Part shown: in pieces, positions 18,092 through 30,742 of the stretch
How the letters are laid out: every line of letters starts with the position of its first letter
Position numbering within the stretch: position 1 is the first letter of the stretch
Made by a program: the position numbers and the translations under genes
Assembly (NCBI GenBank): GCA_963920525.1
Contig: OY986439.1
Span: 35,198,319-35,262,318 of the forward strand
Length of the DNA: 64,000 nucleotides
Direction of reading: 5' to 3'
From: Dichetophora obliterata
Taxonomy: Eukaryota > Arthropoda > Insecta > Diptera > Sciomyzidae
The notes under the pieces: generated by a model
The model's input: the letters and a program-made list of their open reading frames with translations, nothing else
The model's database searches: none
Told to the model about the DNA's origin: nothing

Positions 18092-21000
18092 GATTTATAC
18101 ACCAAATTGTTTCTAATACATATATACACAAGACTGCATATTCAGAAAAAAGTTTTCTGGAATTTGATTTTTTTCAAGAATCTTATATAAAATTTTTTAC
18201 ATGAATCATAGTTTTTGACGTGGTTTTTGCGAATTTTTTGATTTTTTAGCCATAACTTCTAAACCATACATCATAAAAGAACGATTTATGCATCAAAATG
18301 TTCCTTAAGCTACTGCCCACAAGACTGTATCCTTAAAATAATTTTAAAAATTAGATTTCATGTTAATTTCATGTGCCCTTTTTTGTCAATTTTTATTTTT
18401 TTTATTTATTTTCTAAAATAAAAACTACATATCAGATAAGGACGATTCATGCATTAAAATGAGCACCAGGTCCTCGTCCTTAAGAAGGGATACTCCTTTG
18501 TCCAAATGCCGTTTGCTCTTTCTCTTGTAGTTCAGGAGTTGTAGAACACTTTTTGGAGTGGAAGCTGGCCAAAAACATGTGCTTTTTCCGTCATAACTCC
18601 CAAACCATACATCCTACAAGGACGATTTATACACCAAATTGTTTCTAATACATATATACACAAGACTGCATATTCAGAAAAAAGTTTTCTGGAATTTGAT
18701 TTTTATTCAAGAATCTTAGTTAAAATTTTTTACATGAATCATAGTTTTTGACGTGGTTTTTTGCGATTTTTTTGATTTTTTAGCCATAACTTCTAAACCA
18801 TACATCATAAAAGGACGATTTATGCATCAAAATGTTCCTTAAGCTACTGCCCACCAGACTGTATCCTTAAAATAATTTTAAAAATTAGATTTCATGTTAA
18901 TTTCATGTGCCCTTTTTTGTCAATTTTTATTTTTTTTATTTATTTTCTAAAATAAAAACTACATATCAGATAAGGACGATTCATGCATTTAAATGAGCAC
19001 CAGGTCCTCGTCCTTAAGAAGGGATACTCCTTTGTCCAAATGCCGTTTGCTCTATCTCTTGTAGTTTAGGAGTTGTAGAACACTTTTTGGAGTGGAAGCT
19101 GACCAAAAACATGTGCTTTTTCCCTCATAACTCCCAAACCATACATCCTACAAGGACGATTTATACACCAAATTGTTTCTAATACATATATACACAAGAC
19201 TGCATATTCAGAAAAAAGTTTTCTGGAAGTTGATTTTTTTTCAAGAATCTTAGTTAAAATTTTTTACATGAATCATAGTTTTTGACGTGGTTTTTTGCGA
19301 TTTTTTTGATTTTTTAGCCATAACTTCTAAACCATACATCATAAAAGGACGATTTATGCATCAAAATGTTCCTTAAGCTACTGCCCACCAGACTGTATCC
19401 TTAAAATAATTTTAAAAATTAGATTTCATGTTAATTTCATGTGCCCTTTTTTGTCAATTTTTATTTTTTTTATTTATTTTCTAAAATAAAAACTACATAT
19501 CAGATAAGGACGATTCATGCATTAAAATGAGCACCAGGTCCTCGTCCTTAAGAAGGGATACTCCTTTGTCCAAATGCCGTTTGCTCTATCTCTTGTAGTT
19601 TAGGAGTTGTAGAACACTTTTTGGAGTGGAAGCTGGCCAAAAACATGTGCTTTTTCCGTCATAACTCCCAAACCATACATCCTACAAGGACGATTTATAC
19701 ACCAAATTGTTTCTAATACATATATACACAAGACTGCATATTCAGAAAAAAGTTTTCTGGAATTTGATTTTTATTCAAGAATCTTAGTTAAAATTTTTTA
19801 CATGAATCATAGTTTTTGACGTGGTTGTTTGCGGTTTTTTTGATTTTTTAGCCATAACTTCTAAACCATACATTATAAAAGGACGATTTATGCATCAAAA
19901 TGTTCCTTAAGCTACTGCCCACAAGACTGTATCCTTAAAATAATTTTAAAAATTAGATTTCATGTTAATTTCATGTGCCCTTTTTTGTCAATTTTTATTT
20001 TTTTTATTTATTTTCTAAAATAAAAACTACATATCAGATAAGGACGATTCATGCATTAAAATGAGCACCAGGTCCTCGTCCTTAAGAAGGGATATTCCTT
20101 TGTCCAAATGCCGTTTGCTCTATCTCTTGTAGTTTAGGAGTTGTAGAACACTTTTTGGAGTGGAAGCTGGCCAAAAACATGTGCTTTTTCCGTCATAACT
20201 CCCAAACCATACATCCTACAAGGACGATTAATACACCAAATTGTTTCTAATACATATATACACAAGACTGCATATTCAGAAAAAAGTTTTCTGGAATTTG
20301 ATTTTTTTTCAAGAATCTTATATAAAATTTTTTACATGAATCATAGTTTTTGACGTGGTTTTTGCGAATTTTTTGATTTTTTAGCCATAACTTCTAAACC
20401 ATACATCATAAAAGAACGATTTATGCATCAAAATGTTCCTTAAGCTACTGCCCACAAGACTGTATCCTTAAAATAATTTTAAAAATTAGATTTCATGTTA
20501 ATTTCATGTGCCCTTTTTTGTCAATTTTTATTTTTTTTATTTATTTTCTAAAATAAAAACTACATATCAGATAAGGACGATTCATGCATTAAAATGAGCA
20601 CCAGGTCCTCGTCCTTAAGAAGGGATACTCCTTTGTCCAAATGCCGTTTGCTCTATCATTTGTAGTTTAGGAGTTGTAGAACACTTTTTGGAGTGGAAGC
20701 TGGCCAAAAACATGTGCTTTTTCCGTCATAACTCCCAAACCATACATCCTACAAGGACGATTTATACACCAAATTGTTTCTAATACATATATACACAAGA
20801 CTGCATATTCAGAAAAAAGTTTTCTGGAATTTGATTTTTATTCAAGAATCTTAGTTAAGATTTTTTACATGAATCATAGTTTTTGACGTGGTTTTTTGCG
20901 GTTTTTTTGATTTTTTAGCCATAACTTCTAAACCATACATCATAAAAGAACGATTTTTGCATCAAAATGTTCCTTAAGCTACTGCCCACAAGACTGTATC

Positions 21001-24000
21001 CTTAAAATAATTTTAAAAAATTAGATTTCATGTTAATTTCATGTGCCCTTTTTGTCAATTTTTATTTTTTTTATTTATTTTCTAAAATAAAAACTACATA
21101 TCAGATAAGGACGATTCATGCATTAAAATGAGCACCAGGTCCTCGTCCTTAAGAAGGGATACTCCTTTGTCCAAATGCCGTTTGCTCTATCTCTTGTAGT
21201 TTAGGAGTTGTAGAACACTTTTTGGAGTGGAAGCTGGCCAAAAACATGTGCTTTTTCCGTCATAACTCCCAAACCATACATCCTACAAGGACGATTTATA
21301 CACCAAATTGTTTCTAATACATATATACACAAGACTGCATATTCAGAAAAAAGTTTTCTGGAATTTGATTTTTTTCAAGAATCTTAGTTAAAATTTTTTA
21401 CATGAATCATAGTTTTTGACGTAGTTTTTTGCGATTTTTTTGATTTTTTAGCCATAAGTTCTAAACCATACATCATAAAAGAACGATTTATGCATCAAAG
21501 TATTCCTTAAGCTACTGCCCACAAGACTGTATCCTTAAAATAATTTTAAAAATTAGATTTCATGTTAATTTCATGTGCCCTTTTTTGTCAATTTTTATTT
21601 TTTTTATTTATTTTCTAAAATAAAAACTACATATCAGATAAGGACGACTCATGCATTAAAATGAGCACCAGGTCCTCGTCCTTAAGAAGGGATACTCCTT
21701 TGTCCAAATGCCGTTTGCTCTATCTCTTGTAGTTTAGGAGTTGTAGAACACTTTTTGGAGTGGAAGCTGGCCAAAAACATGTGCTTTTTCCGTCATAACT
21801 CCCAAACCATACATCCTACAATGACGATTTATACACCAAATTGTTTCTAATACATATATACACAAGACTGCATATTCAGAAAAAAGTTTTCTGGAATTTG
21901 ATTTTTATTCAAGAATCTTAGTTAAAATTTTTTACATGAATCATAGTTTTTGACGTGGTTTTTTGCGATTTTTTTGATTTTTTAGCCATAACTTCTAAAC
22001 CATACATCATAAAAGGACGATTTATGCATCAAAATGTTCCTTAAGCTACTGCCCACAAGACTGTATCCTTAAAATAATTTCAAAAATTAGATTTCATGTT
22101 AATTTCATGTGCCCTTTTTTGTCAATTTTTATTTTTTTTATTTATTTTCTAAAATAAAAACTACATATCAGATAAGGACGATTCATGCATTAAAATGAGC
22201 ACCAGGTCCTCGTCCTTAAGAAGGGATACTCCTTTGTCCAAATGCCGTTTGCTCTATCATTTGTAGTTTAGGAGTTGTAGAACACTTTTTGGAGTGGAAG
22301 CTGGCCAAAAACATGTGCTTTTTCCGTCATAACTCCCAAACCATACATCCTACAAGGACGATTTATACACCAAATTGTTTCTAATACATATATACACAAG
22401 ACTGCATATTCAGAAAAAAGTTTTCTGGAATTTGATTTTTTTCAAGAATCTTAGTTAAAATTTTTTACATGAATCATAGTTTTTGACGTGGTTTTTTGCG
22501 GTTTTTTTGATTTTTTAGCCATAACTTCTAAACCATACATCATAAAAGAACGATTTATGCATCAAAATGTTCCTTAAGCTACTGCCCACAAGACTGTATC
22601 CTTAAAATAATTTTAAAAATTAGATTTCATGTTAATTTCATGTGCCCTTTTTTGTAAATTTTTATTTTTTTATTTATTTTCTAAAATAAAAACTACATAT
22701 CAGATAAGGACGATTCATGCATTAAAATGAGCACCAGGTCCTCGTCCTTAAGAAGGGATACTCCTTTGTCCAAATGCCGTTTGCTCTATCTCTTGTAGTT
22801 TAGGAGTTGTAGAACACTTTTTGGAGTGGAAGCTGGCCAAAAACATGTGCTTTTTCCGTCATAACTCCCAAACCATACATCCTACAAGGACGATTTATAC
22901 ACCAAATTGTTTCTAATACATATATACACAAGACTGCATATTCAGAAAAAAGTTTTCTGGAATTTGATTTTTTTTCAAGAATCTTATATAAAATTTTTTA
23001 CATGAATCATAGTTTTTGACGTGGTTTTTGCGAATTTTTTGATTTTTTAGCCATAACTTCTAAACCATACATCATAAAAGAACGATTTATGCATCAAAAT
23101 GTTCCTTAAGCTACTGCCCACAAGACTGTATCCTTAAAATAATTTTAAAAATTAGATTTCATGTTTATTTCATGTGCCCTTTTTTGTCAATTTTTATTTT
23201 TTTTATTTATTTTCTAAAATAAAAACTACATATCAGATAAGGACGATTCATGCATTAAAATGAGCACCAGGTCCTCGTCCTTAAGAAGGGATACTCCTTT
23301 GTCCAAATGCCGTTTGCTCTATCTCTTGTAGTTTAGGAGTTGTAGAACACTTTTTGGAGTGGAAGCTGGCCAAAAACATGTGCTTTTTCCGTCATAACTC
23401 CCAAACCATACATCCTACAAGGACGATTTATACACCAAATTGTTTCTAATACATATATACACAAGACTGCATATTCAGAAAAAAGTTTTCTGGAATTTGA
23501 TTTTTATTCAAGAATCTTAGTTAAAATTTTTTACATGAATCATAGTTTTTGACGTGGTTGTTTGCGGTTTTTTTGATTTTTTAGCCATAACTTCTAAACC
23601 ATACATCATAAAAGGACGATTTATGCATCAAAATGTTCCTTAAGCTACTGCCCACAAGACTGTATCCTTAAAATAATTTCAAAAATTAGATTTCATGTTA
23701 ATTTCATGTGCCCTTTTTTGTCAATTTTTATTTTTTTTATTTATTTTCTAAAATAAAAACTACATATCAGATAAGGACGATTCATGCATTAAAATGAGCA
23801 CCAGGTCCTCGTCCTTAAGAAGGGATACTCCTTTGTCCAAATGCCGTTTGCTCTATCATTTGTAGTTTAGGAGTTGTAGAACACTTTTTGGAGTGGAAGC
23901 TGGCCAAAAACATGTGCTTTTTCCGTCATAACTCCCAAACCATACATCCTACAAGGACGATTTATACACCAAATTGTTTCTAATACATATATACACAAGA

Positions 24001-26801
24001 CTGCATATTCAGAAAAAAGTTTTCTGGAATTTGATTTTTTTCAAGAATCTTAGTTAAAATTTTTTACATGAATCATAGTTTTTGACGTGGTTTTTTGCGG
24101 TTTTTTTGATTTTTTAGCCATAACTTCTAAACCATACATCATAAAAGAACGATTTATGCATCAAAATGTTCCTTAAGCTACTGCCCACAAGACTGTATCC
24201 TTAAAATAATTTTAAAAAATTAGATTTCATGTTAATTTCATGTGCCCTTTTTGTCAATTTTTATTTTTTTTATTTATTTTCTAAAATAAAAACTACATAT
24301 CAGATAAGGACGATTCATGCATTAAAATGAGCACCAGGTCCTCGTCCTTAAGAAGGGATACTCCTTTGTCCAAATGCCGTTTGCTCTATCTCTTGTAGTT
24401 TAGGAGTTGTAGAACACTTTTTGGAGTGGAAGCTGGCCAAAACCATGTGCTTTTTCCGTCATAACTCCCAAACCATACATCCTACAAGGACGATTTATAC
24501 ACCAAATTGTTTCTAATACATATATACACAAGACTGCATATTCAGAAAAAAGTTTTCTGGAATTTGATTTTTTTCAAGAATCTTAGTTAAAATTTTTTAC
24601 ATGAATCATAGTTTTTGAAGTGGTTTTTTGCGATTTTTTTTGATTTTTTAGCCATAACTTCTAAACCATACATCATAAAAGAACGATTTATGCATCAAAG
24701 TATTCCTTAAGCTACTGCCCACAAGACTGTATCCTTAAAATAATTTTAAAAATTAGATTTCATGTTAATTTCATGTGCCCTTTTTTGTCAATTTTTATTT
24801 TTTTTATTTATTTTCTAAAATAAAAACTACATATCAGATAAGGACGATTCATGCATTAAAATGAGCACCAGGTCCTCGTCCTTAAAAAGGGATACTCCTT
24901 TGTCCAAATGCCGTTTGCTCTATCTCTTGTAGTTTAGGAGTTGTAGAACACTTTTTGGAGTGGAAGCTGGCCAAAAACATGTGCTTTTTCCGTCATAACT
25001 CCCAAACCATACATCCTACAAGGACGATTTATACACCAAATTGTTTCTAATACATATATACACAAGACTGCATATTCAGAAAAAAGTTTTCTGGAATTTG
25101 ATTTTTATTCAAGAATCTTAGTTAAAATTTTTTACATCAATCATAGTTTTTGACGTGGTTTTTTGCGGTTTTTTTTATTTTTTAGCCATAACTTCTAAAC
25201 CATACATCATAAAAGAACGATTTATGCATCAAAATGTTCCTTAAGCTACTGCCCACAAGACTGTATCCTTAAAATAATTTTAAAAAATTAGATTTCATGT
25301 TAATTTCATGTGCCCTTTTTTGTCAATTTTTATTTTTTTTATTTATTTTCTAAAATAAAAACTACATATCAGATAAGGACGACTCATGCATTAAAATGAG
25401 CACCAGGTCCTCGTCCTTAAGAAGGGATACTCCTTTGTCCAAATGCCGTTTGCTCTATCTCTTGTAGTTTAGGAGTTGTAGAACACTTTTTGGAGTGGAA
25501 GCTGGCCAAAAACATGTGCTTTTTCCGTCATAACTCCCAAACCATACATCCTACAAGGACGATTTATACACCAAATTGTTTCTAATACATATATACACAA
25601 GACTGCATATTCAGAAAAAAGTTTTCTGGAATTTGATTTTTATTCAAGAATCTTAGTTAAAATTTTTTACATGAATCATAGTTTTTGACGTGGTTTTTTG
25701 CAGTTTTTTTGATTTTTTAGCCATAACTTCTAAACCATACATCATAAAAGAACGATTTATGCATCAAAATGTTCCTTAAGCTACTGCCCACAAGACTGTA
25801 TCCTTAAAATAATTTTAAAAAATTAGATTTCATGTTAATTTCATGTGCCCTTTTTTGTCAATTTTTATTTTTTTTATTTATTTTCTAAAATAAAAACTAC
25901 ATATCAGATAAGGACGATTCATGCATTAAAATGAGCACCAGGTCCTCGTCCTTAAGAAGGGATTCTCCTTTGTCCAAATGCCGTTTGCTCTATCTCTTGT
26001 AGTTTAGGAGTTGTAGAACACTTTTTGGAGTGGAAGCTGGCCAAAAACATGTGCTTTTTCCGTCATAACTCCCAAACCATACATCCTACAAGGACGATTT
26101 ATACACCAAATTGTTTCTAATACATATATACACAAGACTGCATATTCAGAAAAAAGTTTTCTGGAATTTGATTTTTTTTCAAGAATCTTTGTTAAAATTT
26201 TTTACATGAATCATAGTTTTTGACGTGGTTTTTTGCGGTTTTTTTGATTTTTTAGCCATAACTTCTAAACCATACATCATAAAAGGACGATTTATGCATC
26301 AAAATGTTCCTTAAGCTACTGCCCACAAGACTGTTAGGACTGATAAGGACGATTCATGCATTAAAATGAGCACCAGGTCCTCGTCCTTAAGAAGGGATAC
26401 TCCTTTGTCCAAATGCCGTTTGCTCTATCTCTTGTAGTTTAGGAGTTGTAGAACACTTTTTGGAGTGGAAGCTGGCCAAAAACATGTGCTTTTTCCGTCA
26501 TAACTCCCAAACCATACATCCTACAATGAAAGATTTCATGTTAATTTCATGTGCCCTTTTTTGTCAATTTTTATTTTTTTTATTTATTTTCTAAAATAAA
26601 AACTACATATCAGATAAGGACGATTCATGCATTAAAATGAGCACTAGGTCCTCGTCCTTAAGAAGGGATACTCTTTTGTCCAAATGCCGTTTGCTCTATC
26701 TCTTGTAGTTTAGGAGTTGTAGAACACTTTTTGGAGTGGAAGCTGGCCAAAAACATGTGCTTTTTCCGTCATAACTCCCAAACCATACATCCTACAAGGA
26801 C
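18092..26801. repeat. Satellite subfamily 1 (proximal block)
   Basis: Unit starts: 18092, 18624, 19158, 19692, 20226, 20759, 21293, 21826, 22360, 22892, 23425, 23959, 24492, 25026, 25561, 26096. Diagnostic bases are AAGCTGGCC and TTTTTCCGTC, usually with TGCCCACAAGACTG and GGAATTTGATT. One patch from about 18720 to 19480 carries the other subfamily's bases (AAGCTGACC, TTTTTCCCTC, CCACCAGACTG), so the block is a mosaic. A variant with TCTTATATAAAAT recurs in units 18092, 20226 and 22892, and CTCTATCATTTGTAG recurs about every 1.6 kb. Confidence 0.85.
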
Positions 26802-26830
26802 GATTTATGCATCAAAATGTTTTTAATACA
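26330..26830. repeat. Rearrangement scar in the satellite array
   Basis: Three abnormal joins lie close together. At 26334-26342 the text jumps from ACAAGACTGT through TAGGACTG to ATAAGGACG, losing about 140 bp of subunit 2. At 26526-26532 it jumps from CATCCTACAA through TGAA to AGATTTCATG, losing about 270 bp. At 26809-26821 a subunit-1 box carries subunit-2 sequence (TATGCATCAAAATG) before returning to subunit 1. The switch between satellite subfamilies falls at the last of these. Confidence 0.85.
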
Positions 26831-29800
26831 TATATACACAAGACTGCATATTCAGAAAAAAGTTTTCTGGAATTTGATTTTTTTTCAAGAATCTTAGTTA
26901 AAATTTTTTACATGAATCATAGTTTTTGACGTGGTTTTTTGCGATTTTTTTGATTTTTTAGCCATAACTTCTAAACCATACATCATAAAAGGACGATTTA
27001 TGCATCAAAATGTTCCTTAAGCTACTGTTCACCAGACTGTATCCTTAAAATAATTTTAAAAATTTGAGATTTCATGTTAATTTCATGTGCCCTTTTTTGT
27101 CAATTTTTATTTTTTTTATTTATTTTCTAAAATAAAAACTACATATCAGATAAGGACAATTCATGCATTAAAATGAGCACCAGGTCCTCGTCCTTAAGAA
27201 GGGATACTCCTTTGTCCAAATGCCGTTTGCTCTATCTCTTGTAGTTTAGGAGTTGTAGAACACTTTTTGGAGTGGAAGCTGACCAAAAACATGTGCTTTT
27301 TCCCTCATAACTCCCAAACCATACATCCTACAAGGACGATTTATACACCAAATTGTTTCTAATACATATATACACAAGACTGCATATTCAGAAAAAAGTT
27401 TTCTGGAATTTGATTTTTTTTCAAGAATCTTAGTTAAAATTGTTTACATGAATCATAGTTTTTGACGTGGTTTTTTGCGATTTTTTTGATTTTTTAGCCA
27501 TAACTTCTAAACCATACATCATAAAAGGACGATTTATGCATCAAAGTGTTCCTTAAGCTACTGTCCACAAGACTGTATCCTTAAAATAATTTTAAAAATT
27601 TGAGATTTCATGTTAATTTCATGTGCCCTTTTTTGTCAATTTTTATTTTTTTTATTTATTTTCTAAAATAAAAACTACATATCAGATAAGGACGATTCAT
27701 GCATTAAAATGAGCACCAGGTCCTCGTCCTTAAGAAGGGATACTCCTTTGTCCAAATGCCGTTTGCTCTATCTCTTGTAGTTTAGGAGTTGTAGAACACT
27801 TTTTGGAGTGGAAGCTGACCAAAAACATGTGCTTTTTCCCTCATAACTCCCAAACCATACATCCTACAAGGACGATTTATACACCAAATTGTTTCTAATA
27901 CATATATACACAAGACTGCATATTCAGAAAAAAGTTTTCTGGAAGTTGATTTTTTTTCAAGAATCTTAGTTAAAATTTTTTACATGAATCATAGTTTTTG
28001 ACGTGGTTTTTTGCGATTTTTTTGATTTTTTAGCCATAACTTCTAAACCATACATCATAAAAGGACGATTTATGCATCAAAATGTTCCTTAAGCTACTGC
28101 CCACCAGACTGTATCCTTAAAATAATTTTAAAAATTAGATTTCATGTTAATTTCATGTGCCCTTTTTTGTCAATTTTTATTTTTTTTATTTATTTTCTAA
28201 AATAAAAACTACATATCAGATAAGGACGATTCATGCATTAAAACGAGCACCAGGTCCTCGTCCTTAAGAAGGGATACTCCTTTGTCCAAATGCCGTTTGC
28301 TCTATCTCTTGTAGTTTAGGAGTTGTAGAACACTTTTTGGAGTGGAAGCTGACCAAAAACATGTGCTTTTTCCCTCATAACTCCCAAACCATACATCCTA
28401 CAAAGACGATTTATACACCAAATTGTTTTTAATACATATATACACAAGACTGCATATTCAGAAAAAAGTTTTCTGGAAGTTGATTTTTTTTCAAGAATCT
28501 TAGTTAAAATTTTTTACATGAATCATAGTTTTTGACGTGGTTTTTTGCGATTTTTTTGATTTTTTAGCCATAACTTCTAAACCATACATCATAAAAGGAC
28601 GATTTATGCATCAAAATGTTCCTTAAGCTACTGCCCACCAGACTGTATCCTTAAAATAATTTTAAAAATTAGATTTCATGTTAATTTCATGTGCCCTTTT
28701 TTGTCAATTTTTATTTTTTTTATTTATTTTCTAAAATAAAAACTACATATCAGATAAGGACGATTCATGCATTAAAATGAGCACCAGGTCCTCGTCCTTA
28801 AGAAGGGATACTCCTTTGTCCAAATGCCGTTTGCTCTATCTCTTGTAGTTTAGGAGTTGTAGAACACTTTTTGGAGTGGAAGCTGACCAAAAACATGTGC
28901 TTTTTCCCTCATAACTCCCAAACCATACATCCTACAAGGACGATTTATACACCAAATTGTTTCTAATACATATATACACAAGACTGCATATTCAGAAAAA
29001 AGTTTTCTGGAAGTTGATTTTTTTTTCAAGAATCTTAGTTAAAATTTTTTACATGAATCATAGTTTTTGACGTGGTTTTTTGCGATTTTTTTGATTTTTT
29101 AGCCATAACTTCTAAACCATACATCATAAAAGGACGATTTATGCATCAAAATGTTCCTTAAGCTACTGCCCACCAGACTGTATCCTTAAAATAATTTTAA
29201 AAATTAGATTTCATGTTAATTTCATGTGCCCTTTTTTGTCAATTTTTATTTTTTTTATTTATTTTCTAAAATAAAAACTACATATCAGATAAGGACGATT
29301 CATGCATTAAAATGAGCACCAGGTCCTCGTCCTTAAGAAGGGATACTCCTTTGTCCAAATGCCGTTTGCTCTATCTCTTGTAGTTTAGGAGTTGTAGAAC
29401 ACTTTTTGGAGTGGAAGCTGACCAAAAACATGTGCTTTTTCCCTCATAACTCCCAAACCATACATCCTACAAGGACGATTTATACACCAAATTGTTTCTA
29501 ATACATATATACACAAGACTGCATATTCAGAAAAAAGTTTTCTGGAATTTGATTTTTTTTCAAGAATCTTAGTTAAAATTTTTTACATGAATCATAGTTT
29601 TTGACGTGGTTTTTTGCGATTTTTTTGATTTTTTAGCCATAACTTCTAAACCATACATCATAAAAGGACGATTTATGCATCAAAATGTTCCTTAAGCTAT
29701 TGCCCACAAGACTGTATCCTTAAAATAATTTTAAAAATTAGATTTCATGTTAATTTCATGTGCCCTTTTTTGTCAATTTTTATTTTTTTTATTTATTTTC

Positions 29801-30740
29801 TAAAATAAAAACTACATGTCAGATAAGGACGATTCATGCATAAAAATGAGCACCAGGTCCTCGTCCTTAAGAAGGGTACTCCTTTGTCCAAATGCCGTCT
29901 GCTCTATCTCTTGTAGTTTAGGAGTTGTAGAACACTTTTTGGAGTGGAAGCTGACCAAAAACATGTGCTTTTTCCCTCATAACTCCCAAACCATACATCC
30001 TACAAGGACGATTTATACACCAAATTGTTTCTAATACATATATACACAAGACTGCATATTCAGAAAAAAGTTTTCTGGAAGTTGATTTTTTTCAAGAATC
30101 TTAGTTAAAATTTTTTACATGAATCATAGTTTTTGACGTGGTTTTTTGCGATTTTTTTGATTTTTTAGCCATAACTTCTAAACCATACATCATAAAAGGA
30201 CGATTTATGCATCAAAATGTTCCTTAAGCTACTGCCCACCAGACTGTATCCTTAAAATAATTTTAAAAATTAGATTTCATGTTAATTTCATGTGCCCTTT
30301 TTTGTCAATTTTTATTTTTTTTATTTATTTTCTAAAATAAAAACTACATATCAGATAAGGACGATTCATGCATTAAAATGAGCACCAGGTCCTCGTCCTT
30401 AAGAAGGGATACTCCTTTGTCCAAATGCCGTTTGCTCTATCTCTTGTAGTTTAGGAGTTGTAGAACACTTTTTGGAGTGGAAGCTGACCAAAAACATGTG
30501 CTTTTTCCCTCATAACTCCCAAACCATACATCCTACAAGGACGATTTATACACCAAATTGTTTCTAATACATATATACACAAGACTGCATATTCAGAAAA
30601 AAGTTTTCTGGAAGTTGATTTTTTTTCAAGAATCTTAGTTAAAATTTTTTACATAAATCATAGTTTTTGACGTGGTTTTTTGCGATTTTTTTGATTTTTT
30701 AGCCATAACTTCTAAACCATACATCATAAAAGGACGATTT

Positions 30741-30742
30741 AC
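30741..30742. repeat. 29-bp deletion junction in a satellite unit
   Basis: GGACGATTTA is joined directly to CACAAGACTG, removing 29 bp after the shared box of subunit 2. The identical junction occurs at about 36052. Both affected units are 505 bp long. Confidence 0.85.

Noticed and set aside
29816..30034. 72-codon open frame (MSDKDDS start), also at 43638, 48978 and 50578 within the satellite
   Set aside because: It exists only in units where ATATCAG reads ATGTCAG and a T-run or nearby base is shortened by one. Neighbouring near-identical units break it. It covers a low-complexity satellite with no domain, so it is chance.
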